A DNA stretch of 64,000 nt from positions 372,001 to 436,000 of the forward strand of contig JAEQBH010000026.1 in NCBI GenBank assembly GCA_016808115.1, given 5' to 3'. Positions 1-11,356 of this stretch are shown here, one piece after another (position 1 is the first letter of the stretch; every line of letters begins with the position of its first letter). The notes below the pieces were generated by a model that saw only the letters and a list, made by a program, of their open reading frames with translations, was not told where the DNA came from and did not search any database. A program made the translations under genes and the position numbers. The DNA is from Tetrastigma voinierianum (taxonomy: Eukaryota; Streptophyta; Magnoliopsida; Vitales; Vitaceae).

Positions 1-61
1 AGAGTGATCAAATGATCTTGATTAATACTTTATTCTTTGTGCTCACAACTCATCATCTGAC

Positions 62-1685
62 TTAGCATGTTGACAAATTAGTATTGATCATATCCAAGCT
101 CTCATGCCAAAATTTTCTCATGTAGACATCAGTGTCCTCCAACTCCTTATCTTTTTCTTTCATGAGCCTACCAAACTCTTTGAACTGCTCTCGATAGAGA
201 TACTTGAAAGCTTCTATCTTTTTCAATATATTGCCTTCCATTTTAGCTTCTCTCTTCCTCAGAATTGTTAGTAATTCTGCATCTTTGTTGAATTGATTAT
301 TGTAGAAGGCTTCCAAGCTGACCTTCATTTTTTCTAGCAGTTCTTTCTCCCTTCTGTCCATCTCTTCTTTCCACTCTTCTTCCTTCTGCTTTAAATTCTG
401 CTCCCATTGTTGTTCTTTTCTTTTAAAATCAGCCTCTAAGAATTCCTCTTTGATCTGCTGCTGTCTCTCCCACTTCTTTTCTCTATCTTCCATCTCTTTC
501 TTCATTGATATTAACATCTCCATGATCTCAACAGTCCCTTCATTTCTTATGGAGCTCTCTGTAGGCTTAGGAAAAATTTCTCTCATATCAGGGCATGAAT
601 GACTTAGTGGGCTCATTCTACACTGCATTTCCTTCACTTCTGTTGAAGAAGCTTTTTCTAGGAACTTTTCTATTTCCATATTACTATTCCCCTCTATAGG
701 ATCTGCTTCCATCTCTATTATTTCCTTATGCTTTCTGTTTCTTAGCCCTTTTGTTACCCCAGTTAGGGTCAGAGGAGAGACTCTAGGGCATACTTCTTCT
801 TCTTCCCATATTCCCTTCACTCTAACCAAGATGCATAATTTGGTGATGGTTGCTGGGTGCGGAATTAATTCTCTTTTGTTACTCTGATGATACCCCCTAA
901 TAGAACCCTCGATCAACCTTCCCACATTCATTTTATATCCCTTCAAAAGGGCATATAAAATGATGGCTTCCTGTTCCCTGACTGAGCATAAGTGTTTAGT
1001 AGGGATTATAGCTAATGCTATGAAATAAAACCAAACCTTTGCCTCGTCTATAAGAGATCCTCTGTTTATAGCCTGGTGTGGGTTCTTCTTTGTTTCCTCC
1101 CATTTTCCCTTTCCAGTTGTTAACAGGTTTACAATTTTCTCATGGTCTGGTTTTTCAACTAACTTCTTGAATTTCGAGCCATGTTTTAGCTCCTTAAGTT
1201 GAAATACCTCATTAATTCTCTTATGATTAGAAGGAACCCATGCTCCTCGCACATAGACAAAGTCTTCCCTCATCTCCAACATATTCGAGTAAAATTCTCT
1301 TGCCAAAGTAGCGAAGCCAGGCGCCTTGTGCTTACAGAAGAAGTCCCAACCTTTCTTTTCAATTATTTTCGAAAAAAGGGAAATAAGCTTTCCCAGGCCC
1401 TCTCGATGAAACCCTTATTATGAGTGTTTTGTTCCATAAAGCATGAGCTTTCGCGAGAGACAAAGGTTTTTCATCTTCCTAGTGCAGCTTCTTCATTTAG
1501 CCTCAACGTCTGTCTTTTGCCTTCCTTCCTTCCTCGGTTAGTTTATTTAAAGCCTCGAGCTGGGCTTTTGGTTCTTCAGTTATGACTATCTTAGGTTGAG
1601 GTTCCAGGCGAACCTCTTCCTCCCCATGAGAATATTCATTCATCATCTCACTTAGATTGGGAACAAGGTTCTGGTTTTCTGCCAT
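62..1685 (-). pseudogene. Element A extra 3' ORF, plant transposon protein domain plus coiled coil
   Basis: The ORF starts with an ATG at 1685 (MAENQNLV) and ends at 62, about 535 residues if one frameshift is allowed. The first segment is open from 1685 to 1503. A frame change near 1380 separates it from the main open stretch that contains KKGWDFFCKHKAPG, then REFYSNM and VYVRGAWVP. The latter resemble the 'putative plant transposon protein' domain found in proteins encoded after pol in Athila-type elements. The C-terminal 180 residues are rich in E, K, Q and R with heptad-like spacing, so a long coiled coil is likely. The function is unknown; an envelope-like or structural role is only a suggestion. 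No signal peptide or clear transmembrane segment is visible. Element B has the homologous ORF at about 34600-36099. Confidence 0.8.
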
Positions 1686-1869
1686 CGACGAGGTTTTTTT
1701 GAAGTTGGGTTTTTAGGACTCTAGAATCTAGGGTTTTGATATTCGAAAAGAGAAAAAGAATGGAAGATTGGAGTGAGGGATGCAGCTAGTTGAAGTCTTG
1801 GAAAAATGGCTATTCGGCTTGACCTTTCTTATTGATGGGAAACCATTGATATCATTGTTTTATGGAATG

Positions 1870-2300
1870 TCGCAACATTAATGTCTAAGTCATAACACTA
1901 ACTGTTAACATTAAGTACCTCTTTTAATGTTGCGACGCCTTAGACATAATGTTTGAAACCTATAATTACTGTGATTTAAACAATCCTGGTTGCGACCTAC
2001 TTAGGTTTGTCGCGACTACAAATGTGGTCTTGACAAATAAAATTGATGTCATGACATACCCTTCTTTTTCTTCAGTTATTCCTGGTCGCGACATAATTTC
2101 TACTATCGTGACAACGTATGACACACCCGATCATTTAGGTTCACATCTTTGGCGACCCGAGGAATTAATGTTGCGGTATGGATTTGTTCTTGACAATGGA
2201 AGCGTGTTGCGACCTGAAATTTTCTTAGTTCTCATGTTATCGATTTGGAGACCTTGTAGAAGTTACCAGTCTGTCATGACACAGAAAATTTCAGTCTCTA
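1870..2300 (-). repeat. GTCGCGAC-type palindrome cluster in the pol to 3'ORF spacer of A
   Basis: Two exact GTCGCGAC octamers are at 2009-2016 and 2085-2092. They are surrounded by one- and two-step variants such as GTCGCAAC, GTTGCGAC, GTCATGAC and ATCGTGAC. The cluster lies about 180-600 bases upstream of the 3' ORF start at 1685 on the minus strand. It matches the much denser cluster in the LTR of the same element. Confidence 0.75.
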
Positions 2301-2339
2301 CTAAACAATGTTTTATCCCTATTTTCTGCAACTTCTAGT

Positions 2340-2860
2340 CTCCTTTAGTTGACTCAATATACCCCGGTACATGCTTGTAAAAGCATGTATAACATTGAGC
2401 AATTCAAACAAGAGCAATTCATCATTCAAATGTTCAACAAATCAACTCATCAAAGCATAAGATTCAATATTGAATTGAAAATCCAATTCCCCTAAATTTC
2501 AATCATGCATTCTCTAAAAAAAACATAATCTTAATCAGAGAGCATAATACTTCCCGCGGTGTGTGTTATCTTGGAAGCAATAGTAGAACTGCATTACATT
2601 GTACCCTCAACGACCTGCAAAAACACTTTCGAAATTTTAAACGATGAAACTGACACACAAGTCTAACCAAAACTTAAAATTTTAAACACATTAATTGGTA
2701 TAAAACATAACTTAAATATTGTATGGGTTTGCACTCCCTTTGAATGCTGCTCGAGTTTTGAGGTCATACTTTGGACTTCTTTGCTATAGTTCTCTTGTTT
2801 CCTTAAAATTTTTCTTTAACTTCCAGAACTGACTTTAGTCTTCAATTATCACCCTCGAGG
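2340..2860. other. Non-coding spacer between integrase and palindrome cluster (element A)
   Basis: This stretch lies between the end of the integrase similarity and the GTCGCGAC cluster. It is AT-rich and stop-dense, and I see no gene in it. Confidence 0.5.
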
Positions 2861-3960
2861 TAATGCTTCAATCTCGACCATTGCTGAATTCTTCCCCGAT
2901 CTTGGTTTTTCAATATCCTTTGCCCCCCGAGGTTGTACTTGTGTCATTACTGTATAAGGACCACTCTATTTTGATCTTAGTTTTCCTGGAAACAGTTTCA
3001 GTCTGGAGTTAAATAATAGGACCCTGATCTCCTGCCTTAGAAATTCCCTCCTCAAAATCTTCTGATCATGCCATTTCTTGGTCTTATCTTTGCTAACTTT
3101 GGCATTATCATAAGCTTCATTTCTCATTTCTTCAGTGTGAATTAATTTGGAGTAATATTTCTTCTTTACTTGACCTAAAAATCAAAATTCAATTTCTTAT
3201 TTTTGATGGCCTGTGGCCTTATTACAATTCGAGGAGGTGACAGGGTTTACCGAACGGTGCGTGGGGACTTTCAATGGGAGTTTTATATGCGATTAATAGC
3301 CATGAAATGTCATCGAGCTTTAGAAACCAATCTCTTATCTTTGGAACTTACAGTCTTTTTCGAATTTTCTTTATCTCCCTAATTGGAAATTTAAACGCCC
3401 GTTTGTTTTGAGGATGATAAGTCGGACCTCATTATCGTTGATTCATTACCGCTTATAGGTTTCTCAAAAACACCTTGTTTGAAAAATGGCTCCCTCCATC
3501 ACTTATGATAGTTCTGGGTGCCCCGATGCATCAAAATATTTCTCTATAAAATCCCACAAATTGTATTAACATCATTTTTAGACAAGCGGGTTGCTTCCCA
3601 CCTATTTGGATACATAATCACGAGTTAGGGTATGCAGTTCCCAACGAAGATGGAAAAGGTCTTATGAAATCTATTCCACACATGTTTGCACCACGAGATG
3701 CCTTCGGGTGCATTTCATGTCTTCGAAGTACTTCCCATTCTCTGGCATTGATCTGAGGTTTTACCCATTGAAACAATCTTTGAATATGGTAGGCCAGTAA
3801 AAACTTGATTGGAGAATTTTATGGGGTACATTTTGTCTGCTTCTGAAATAATGTGTCTCATATGGTGATGCATGACATTCATATAAAGTTCGCCTTGTTC
3901 ACACCTCACGATTATCATATGACTCCTCTTTTTTGAATAATAGGGGTCATCCATATATAG
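2860..3960 (-). pseudogene. Element A integrase (decayed)
   Basis: The N-terminal zinc-binding region is recognisable near 3700-3870 (ECHASPY, then DQCQRMG) and catalytic-core pieces follow towards lower coordinates. These include APRTIISDGGSHF, which carries the second acidic residue of the DDE triad, and a decayed YHPQ..G region. Traces of the C-terminal half (IKKLNFDF) follow near 3180. Several stops and frame changes interrupt the reading. In an active element the enzyme joins retroelement cDNA to chromosomal DNA. Element B at 37280-38331 is a better preserved relative. Confidence 0.8.
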
Positions 3961-4229
3961 ATCTGCTATTAGTCCTTAACTTCTTTGTTGCTAGTAAACG
4001 GGTGCTGGTGGCATAACCCACTTGGCCAGAAAATTTACAATGTCAACATACCAGGGTGATTGGAATGACAATTGGAATAATTGCTCATCTGAAGATTTTT
4101 CTATCAATTCAGTCCCTTTTCCTTTTATAGTAGTTTTTTCAACTCTTGACAAGTGATCAGCTATCACATTGTTACTACCTTTCTTGTCCTTGATCTCGGA
4201 TCAGGAATTCTGTATTAACAATACCCGTC

Positions 4230-4530
4230 GGTAGTCTTAACCTTCTTTCTTTGTCATCAAATATTTAATTGCAGCATGATCAGTATGGATGATGACATGA
4301 GATCCCAATATGTATGGCCTGAATTTTTCACATGAAAATACCATGGCCAACATCTCTTTTTCAGTAGTTGAGTAGTTCTCTTGAGCTTCATTGAAGGTTT
4401 TGCTGGCATAGTATGAGCCACTAAACATTTTTATGTTTTATATCCCAATCGGCTCATTGCGTAGTCAGCATCATCACACATAATCTCAAATTCCTTTTCC
4501 AATACGGTTTGGCCATGATGAGAACCAAGC
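4230..4530 (-). pseudogene. Element A RNase H domain
   Basis: Open stretches contain EFEIMCDDADYA, YYASKTFNEAQENYSTTEKEML and a HTDHAAIKYL motif. These are the standard landmarks of Ty3/gypsy RNase H (the D.S/A..G strand, TTEKE helix and TDH). A frame change near 4440 separates the two halves. The domain degrades the RNA strand of the RNA/DNA hybrid during reverse transcription and follows RT directly. Bases 3961-4230 between it and the integrase hold only decayed connection sequence. Confidence 0.8.
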
Positions 4531-4779
4531 TATGAATCTGATTTCTTCAAATGAAGATTGGCGGATTCATCAAATTAAGCAGTATCCTTTCGATAGTCTA
4601 TACATAATGGTCTTGCAATTTTGAGAAGTCTACGATAATCTTCTATGACGACATGTCGAGAAACTTCTTATTCCCTTGATTGTTGTAGGTGGAAAAAGAG
4701 TATTTATGATGGAAACTTTTGCTTGGTCTACTTCCAGCCCTGCTGCAGAAATTCTGTGCCCAAGGACAATGCCTTCTGT

Positions 4780-5637
4780 TACCATAAAATGACATTTTTC
4801 CTAATTCAAGGCTAAATTCTTGTCACATCACTGTGAAGTCTTGTCCCCCAATTTTGCGAGACGATGGTCAGCTGGATCCATAAAGCGTTGTGAAGTCATC
4901 CATAGAATCATCTGTAACCTTCTCTTCTTGGTGAGAACATAGACATCATGCATCTTTGAAATGTAGCAGGAGCATTGCATAACCTAAATGACATTCTTCT
5001 AAAAGCAAAAGTACCATAAAGGCATGTGAAAGTAGTTTTCTCCTAGTCCTCAGGTGCAATAGCAATTTGGTTATATCTAGAATATCCATCAAGAAAGCAG
5101 AAGTGAGGGTGTCCTGCCAATCTATCCAACATCTGATCAATGAAGGGAAGGGGAAAATGATCCTTCTTGGTTGCAGTATTCAATTTTTTGTAATCTATGC
5201 ACACCCTCCATCCTGTCACAGTTTTTGTAGGAATTAGTTCATTCACTTCATTTATGATCATAATTAGAATCCACGCGCAGATTTTAGGAACCAGCGTAAT
5301 TTGGGCTCACGAGGGCTATCACGATGTTATAAATAAAACCTGCATTTAACCATTTCAACACTTCCTTTCTTACAACCTCCTTCATCATTGGATTCAGCCT
5401 TCTTTGGTGTTCAATTGAAGATTTTGCATTGTCATCTAGTAGGATCTTATGCATGCAAATAGAAGGACTGATACCCTTGAGATCTTCAATTGACCAAGCA
5501 ATTGCTTCTTTGTATTTCCTTATAATCTTTAACAACATTTGTTCTTCATTTTCAGTCAATGCAGCTGATATAATCACTGGTTTTGCCTTTTCTGGATCTA
5601 AGAAAACATATTTAAGATGACTAGGAAATTCTTTCAA
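4780..5637 (-). pseudogene. Element A reverse transcriptase (decayed)
   Basis: The amino part (5637-5284) contains IAWSIEDLKGISPSICMHKI and EVLKWLNAGFIY, the usual lead-in to Ty3/gypsy RT. A frame change near 5270 follows. The next segment (5261-5043) reads ELIPTKTVTGWRVCIDY, then DHFPLPFIDQMLDRLAG and the GYSRYNQIAIAPED motif that bears the first catalytic Asp region (FLDGYS). Downstream the MDDF equivalent near 4890 is recognisable but frameshifted. The order and motifs match element B's RT at 38830-39813. Confidence 0.88.
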
Positions 5638-5849
5638 TATTAACCCTTATGTATTGGTTTCTTGCTCAGTTGCATTCTTTTCCTTGTTGCATGAATTCTC
5701 TTTCGCATTTTCATTGAGCTTCAGAAATTTGCTACATATATTCTGGCCCCAGGTCTGATAATTCATATCGACACTCTTAAGATCTTTGAAATTTATCTCA
5801 TTTCATTGATGAATCTTTGAATATTTGTGAGTTCGATTAAGGTGATGGG

Positions 5850-6430
5850 GTAATGTTATCTCTGACCATACAATTTTCTTCACTTCTGACATTGAAGCGT
5901 GTTAAGCTTTTGTGGGTTGAAGTGCCTTGCTTCATTCCCACTCTTAGGGTCGACTCACCGCCGTACATCGTCGAGGCGACTCAGGTTGCTAAGAAGGGTC
6001 TTCACCTTAATAGAGGAACTTTGTGTGTCCTCTTCCATTCTTATAATGACAAAATCCTGAGGAAGATGAATTTCCCTACCTTGACGGTGCATCCTCGAGG
6101 ACTCATGCAGTTTTATTACCATTGGCTATCAACCATTGATAAGGGCATCAAGTTGATGCTGGCACCTGAGTCACACAAAGCTTTCTTGAATTCATATTTC
6201 CCAATAGTGCAGGGAATGGTAAAGCTGCCAGGGTCTTTCATATTAGATGGTAGGCTATTCCGAATAACTGCACTGCATGTTGCAGTTAAGCTCACCACTC
6301 CTTCCTTAGCAATTTTCTTCTTTTTGCTCAGTATATCCTTCAAAAATTTAGCATAGTTTGGCATTTGAGTTATAGCCTCAGCAAAGGGAATATTAATTTC
6401 TATCTTCTTGAAAATTTCCAAGAATTTAGA
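5850..6430 (-). pseudogene. Element A aspartic protease
   Basis: Open from 6421 to 6116, the segment reads EIFKKIEINIPFAEAI, then DILSKKKKI, then DPGSFTIPCTIG and CDSGASINLMPLS. The last is the retropepsin active-site triplet DSG in its Athila form. The catalytic motif is intact here. The stretch to about 5850 carries the rest of the domain in another frame (ITLIRSIFIVRM-like traces are not reliable). The enzyme cleaves the Gag-Pol precursor. Confidence 0.85.
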
Positions 6431-6569
6431 AAATTGTTCCTCTTTCTTTGCCTTTTAAAGTCTTTGTGGGAAGGGAACTGCAGTTGTGTAGGCTTGCACC
6501 TTCTCTTTGTTTTGTTCTGATTTTTCTGGTACTTTCGGTTGGCACTTTATTCTCGGTTTCTATAGTCGA

Positions 6570-8115
6570 CTACGTGCTCTTTCTATTCTCTTCTAGTTTC
6601 TTCCTCTTCTTCTTGCTTTCGATCTTTTCTTTCTTTCATCTCTAGCTGGCACTCAATTCCTTGCCACTCCTCGGTGAGGTACATCATCACGATCTTGGAT
6701 TCTTTTTGGGTGTCAGCAGGGAAAGCTTGTCTTAGTGCAGTTTCTGAGTTGAGGCCAGGTATGACTTTGTGTTTCCAAATTCTTGAGTGAAGCATTAACG
6801 TTTACTTGAAAAATTTGTGTGTTGGATTTAAAATTTTCCAACTCAGCAAATTTTTGTTCATGGAGGTTTAGCAGCAATTTGTTATCCCCTATGAATTGCA
6901 GCATTTTCTCCTCAAAGGATTGAGTCATTTTTTGACCTTGATATTCATGTATGTTCTCTCCTTGCTGTTGCTGGAACCTTGGTGGATTATATCCTTGCTA
7001 ATAACCTTGCCCATGTCTTGGGCCCTGTGTTGCTCCTCCACCATATGAGAAGTTCTCATGGCCCTTCAATGCTGATGTATAGTGTGTAGGCAAGTTGGGG
7101 TTAGGATTGAAATGGTAGCTTCTATGTTCATTCAAATACTTGGCCTCCTCAACTTGATAGGGATCCTTATCAATTGGTCCCTCAGCACTTCTTATGATTC
7201 CATCTCTTTCCACTGCTCCAATTTCATGAGCAGAGTGCATTCTTTTCTCTTGATTCCCCCGACACGGCCAGCCTTAGTTGCATTAAGTTTTGCTTCCATA
7301 GCGGTCATTTTATTGAGCTCGATGAGCCTCACTTTATTCTTTGTTGCTCCTTGAGGTGGATCAGACTTTCATGTTGCATTTGGCCAGGTCTTCTATCAAC
7401 TGCTTTGCTTCCTCTGCACTTTTTAGCTTAAATGCCCCATAGCAAGCTGCGTCTATTATGCCCTTAGAGGCATCATTCAGGGAGTGGTAGACAATGTCCA
7501 TCTGAGTCTTCAGTTCTATGCCATGTATAGGACATCTCTTCAACAACCTTTTGTACCTCTCCCAAGCAGTATACAAGCTTTCATCCTCCCCCCGTTGGAA
7601 CACAATGATCTTCCTTCTTCTTTTAGATGTGAGGGATGGGGGAAAAAAATCTGCCAAGGTAGGCTTCCACCAGCTCTTCCCATGTATTAACTGAGCCATA
7701 TGGCAATGATTCATACTATGTGGCTGCAATTTCTCTTAAGGAAAAGGGAAAGAGATGTAGCTTTATCACCTTTGGTCTCACATCGTTTAATTTAATTGTG
7801 TTGGCCATCCTGAGGAATCTGCCTATGTGCTCATTAGGATCTTGTTAGGATGGCACGTAAAGTGTTCTGTGCACCATGGTGATCGTCTTGGTTTCGACTC
7901 AAAATTGTTAGCCTACATAGCGGGTTGTCCTAGCTGCTGAATATTCTTCTTGGATAAGCGGTCTCAGAGGGAAATCCTCCGTTATCTTGCATTGGGGCAC
8001 TCTCTGCTTGTTTCTTGTTCGAATGTCGACCCGTTCTTTCATCTGCCGCCAATTGTTGTTTTACGCGCCGACCTTCCTTAAGTTCCTCGATGTTCTTTCG
8101 GTCGATTATCCCCAA
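6570..8115 (-). pseudogene. Element A gag
   Basis: The central capsid-like part (7729-7361) contains FFPPSLTSKRRRKI, DESLYTAWERYKRLLKRCP and IIDAACYGAFKLKSAEEA, a good match to the retrotransposon gag domain. The stretch upstream to 8115 is frameshifted but keeps decayed pieces of the same domain. Towards the C terminus lie NEHRSYHFNPNPNLPTHY and HENFSYGGG (7240-6998), then MTQSFEEKMLQ and NASLKNLETQ (6928-6713), the usual Athila gag tail. Gag forms the virus-like particle in the cytoplasm. At least three frame breaks and several stops make this copy non-functional. Confidence 0.85.
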
Positions 8116-8358
8116 GGAAACATATTTGAATCGGCTTCACGTGCATGAAACAACTTCACGAAATGGAAATATATTGAGATTAATTAGACTTGATGGTAGT
8201 AAAAATCATATATCCTTTAAGCTCTACAAAGATCGATAACTTATCACGACCACTTTGTTGTCATTGTTTTGTGAATTTCTTTTATTAAATAAAGAAAAAT
8301 GTCCAAATTAGCATTTATCTCTTTTGTCAGAATATTGATTTAGTCAAATCCTTTCAAT

Positions 8359-8376
8359 CCCCGGCAACGGTGCCAT
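8359..8376 (-). other. Primer binding site of element A (Asp-tRNA type)
   Basis: On the minus strand this reads TGGCACCGTTGCCGGGGA, complementary, apart from a likely transition in the sixth position, to the 3' end of plant tRNA-Asp. It lies seven bases inside the LTR end at 8384, the normal place for minus-strand primer annealing. Confidence 0.85.
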
Positions 8377-8383
8377 AAAACTT

Positions 8384-11356
8384 GTTTGTCTATTAATGTA
8401 TAGACTAAACCTTTCAGTGTATACCTCATTGGACGCCTTCTGATTCCCTAGCGGTGGTACGAAATTTAGATAGTTGTTTGAAACTTAGAAAATGGCTTAT
8501 GTTCTTGAAATTATAAAATGAGTTTAGTCTAAGACATTGCAAGTGCACAGATCATACAAGTAGTAAAAATTGGATACAAGTCCAGATATCATTTCCTCAG
8601 AGATTAACAATAATTTTGAAATCAACTACCTTAACTACTCAAGATCCATACTATTTTCACCTCCTTGTAATGGTTTGAAAATTAGAATTTGAAAGACAAG
8701 ATCATCCTATATTATACTTCTATATTAAGGATAAAATTAAAAATAAAACAAATAAAATAAACTGGACTGAATTAGTTCTCTGTGAGAAGTGAACAACGCG
8801 TTAAGGAAGCTAGCTGTGAAACAATCAATTTACGCATTATAATCATTGATTTTCTCAATCTAATTTTGGATGCGGATTTATCAGATGCCTCTAATAATGC
8901 AGCTTGGATTTCTCCATAATTCACTAATTAGAGTCCTGCTTCTTTGAGACATGTATCCCAACAGGTTACTTGTATTCGAGAACACTCTTTATAAGATACG
9001 AGTATTTTCTTTTGTCTTGTCTGAATTTCTTAAGGCTATGAAATTTCTTGCACCCTAAGTCTAGGCCATTGCAAAACCTCTACAAAATGGTTGATGACTC
9101 CTCCTTTAGATCTGATGGATTTTTCCCTTTTCTTGATTAGATCTCAGCTAACACATGATCAAGATCTTTCCATCAGATTAAGGTGAGATATCTGGTTATT
9201 TAAATTGATAAATAATCTCTTCAACTTCCCTGTATGGAGTGAATTGGAAATTTATCGAAGTGAACTCTCAGAGCTCTTTAGTTCTTCAATAGTAGTCTAA
9301 CATACCCACAAGTTGAATGTTTCAAGCTCTCAGGAATCTCCATCTCTGTGTCACTCAGAGGACATCCTGGAAATCAGAGCAGGATACAGTCCTTGAAAGG
9401 GTATTTGATACTACTATTGGGAACAATTCAATTCAAGAACAACATCAATAAAATAAATCCCAAATACAGGAAATTCCTTCTAATTTATGCAGAAAATACT
9501 ATAAATAACAATAGATCCATTCCAGTGGAAGCTGCGCTTCTCGAATCTTTGAATCTGTCAGCGATGGGTATTGATCAAACGTCCATATCTTGTAATAAAG
9601 CGAAGAGGCGAATTCGAGAAATTGTCTAGACCATTAATTCTAGGCGTGGTGGAAAGGGTGAACAATTTGATCCAGGTTGCCTGATTCAAAAGCAGGTTCT
9701 TGTCGAGATCGAAACATAAATCAAAGCAATTCTAACTAATCTATTCTAGAAATATCTGAAGTGAGTCTTCTTGATCCCAGGGATCAGGGTTGGAAGAAGC
9801 TCTTCTCTCTGAAGCGAGTGCGCTATTTATGCACTTTCGGAAATTGGGCACGATTCAAACTGATGGATTTCCCCCGAATTAAATGAAGCTCGGCTGTTGT
9901 TTAGGTCGCGACCTCAGAAAGCTTGTCGTGACTTCATTGCTAATATGAGCCTCCTATGTATGTCGTGACCTTAACTGCTTGTTGCAACATTGTTCCTTGC
10001 AGCTTCTTCATTTGGTTGTCGCGACATGAATTTCTTTGTCGCGACTAACCTTTGACTCAACTCTTGTTTTGGCGATTAATGTCATAACTTAAGTCCTTGT
10101 TGTCTTCTTTTACTTAAATTTTCTGACGATCATCATTTTGATTGCGATTGGATTGTTACTTGTCGTGACAGATGATTGCAGCGGTTATGACTCTTGTTGT
10201 GACAACGTTTTCTTGTCTCCAAGCATTTATGTCGCGACCACAATTCCATGTCGTGACCGGGCTATTCTTTACTTTACGGAGTTCTGTGTCGTGACCAAGT
10301 TTCCTTGTCACGACACTATTTTTGTTGTTAGCCACTTGATCCCTAGTCGCAGCTTCCCTTTTATGTTGCGACATCATTTGGTTGTCTGTTGCTTTCATTC
10401 AAGTTGCGACCTCGATTCTCTGTCGCGACCTGAGGTCTTTGTCCTATGATTTGTAGCAACACTGGCTGCTTAGGCGAGTGACTTTAAAACCTACGATGCG
10501 TTGGGTTCCTTGTCGTGACATGCAATTTAGGTTGCGACCAGGTTGTTTCTTTCCTTCTTTGCACTTTACGTCACAACTGGCGGTCGACTTGACAAAGTTT
10601 GCAATTCCACCTTGTCGCTGACCTGATTCGGTTACAACGGTTTACTCAGATTCGACCATTTTTGGTTGTGACATAAAAGTGAAATTGTGGCCGAGTGGTT
10701 ACCAACCTACCTTGGCTCTTATTGTAGTTGCTCAAACATAGTTGCAACATGCTTTAACTGTTCAGCCTATTTTCATGTCGCGACATGAAATCAGTGTCGC
10801 GACCTCAACTGGTGTCTTCAGCTTGTATTTTGTCACAACAGAAAATTGCCTTGTGGAGACCTTGTTTGTTCATTTAGCAACCATTCCTCGTCGTGACATC
10901 AATTATCTGTTGCAACCAGAGTTGTCTTCTTTCGGTGTCGCGACATACAGAACGGTGTCGCGACAAGATCTTTCTTTGAAACTCTTTCTCTGTCTCAACA
11001 ACTTTTCTCTTGTCACAACAGCTTTCGTTTGGCCTAGAATCCTTTCTTGTTGCGACCTCGATTCTCTGTCGCAACCTGAGGTCTTTTTCTAACAGATTTG
11101 CAGCAACATTCTCACTTAGGTCGTGACTTAAAAATTGTTGATTTGAGGAATCCCTTGTCGCAACCTCATAAGTTTGTCGCGACCTAGTTGCCTTGACCAT
11201 ATATATTTTTTTCTTGCTGGAATTGCCAATTCTTCTATAAAAATCTGTAAAACATAAATTTGGTAAGGTCTCCATATTTATGCATAATAATAAGCAATTA
11301 TATTGTAATACATGTCAGAAAAATGGATTAAAAATCAATGAGTTTTTGACTCATTA
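8384..11356 (-). repeat. 5' LTR of element A
   Basis: About 2.97 kb. The minus-strand end is GACAAACA next to the primer site. The minus-strand start is TAATGAGTC at 11356, where B has TGATGAGTC, so TG has become TA. The part from about 8500 to 9800 aligns with B's LTRs, for example in the shared block around 'gacattgcaagtgcac' at 8540. The U3 side is filled with GTCGCGAC-type palindromes. No 3' LTR partner is visible because the element leaves the window. Confidence 0.82.
9905..11190 (-). repeat. Dense GTCGCGAC palindrome array in U3 of A's LTR
   Basis: Ten exact GTCGCGAC octamers start at 9905, 10018, 10038, 10231, 10422, 10777, 10795, 10937, 10957 and 11176. Many more sites differ by C-to-T or G-to-A steps (GTCGTGAC, GTTGCGAC, GTCACGAC, GTTGCAAC). 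Spacing varies from about 18 to over 300 bases with unrelated spacer DNA, so this is not a simple satellite. Flanks are often TT before and C or AT after. Confidence 0.85.

Larger units (their letters stand above)
1..11356 (-). mobile_element. Athila-like Ty3/gypsy retrotransposon A (partial, 3' LTR off window)
   Basis: Read on the minus strand, the order is 5' LTR (8384-11356), an Asp-tRNA-type primer binding site, gag, protease, reverse transcriptase, RNase H, integrase, a spacer and an extra 3' ORF that runs to the left edge. This order, the long LTR, the primer site and the extra ORF after pol are typical of the Athila lineage. The polypurine tract and 3' LTR must lie left of base 1. Many stops and frameshifts show the copy is dead. 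Base 11357 onward (TTAAT) should be one half of the target-site duplication, but the other half is outside the window. Confidence 0.9.

Noticed and set aside
10138..10449. Plus-strand open frame with repeated C-R-D and V-A-T words
   Set aside because: It is the translation of the GTCGCGAC array, not a gene. Similar frames occur at 10742-11092, 31661-32058 and 44184-44408 for the same reason.
9905..11190. CRISPR-like array
   Set aside because: Repeats are only 8 bp, irregularly spaced, and the sequence is a plant LTR; spacers are not of uniform length.
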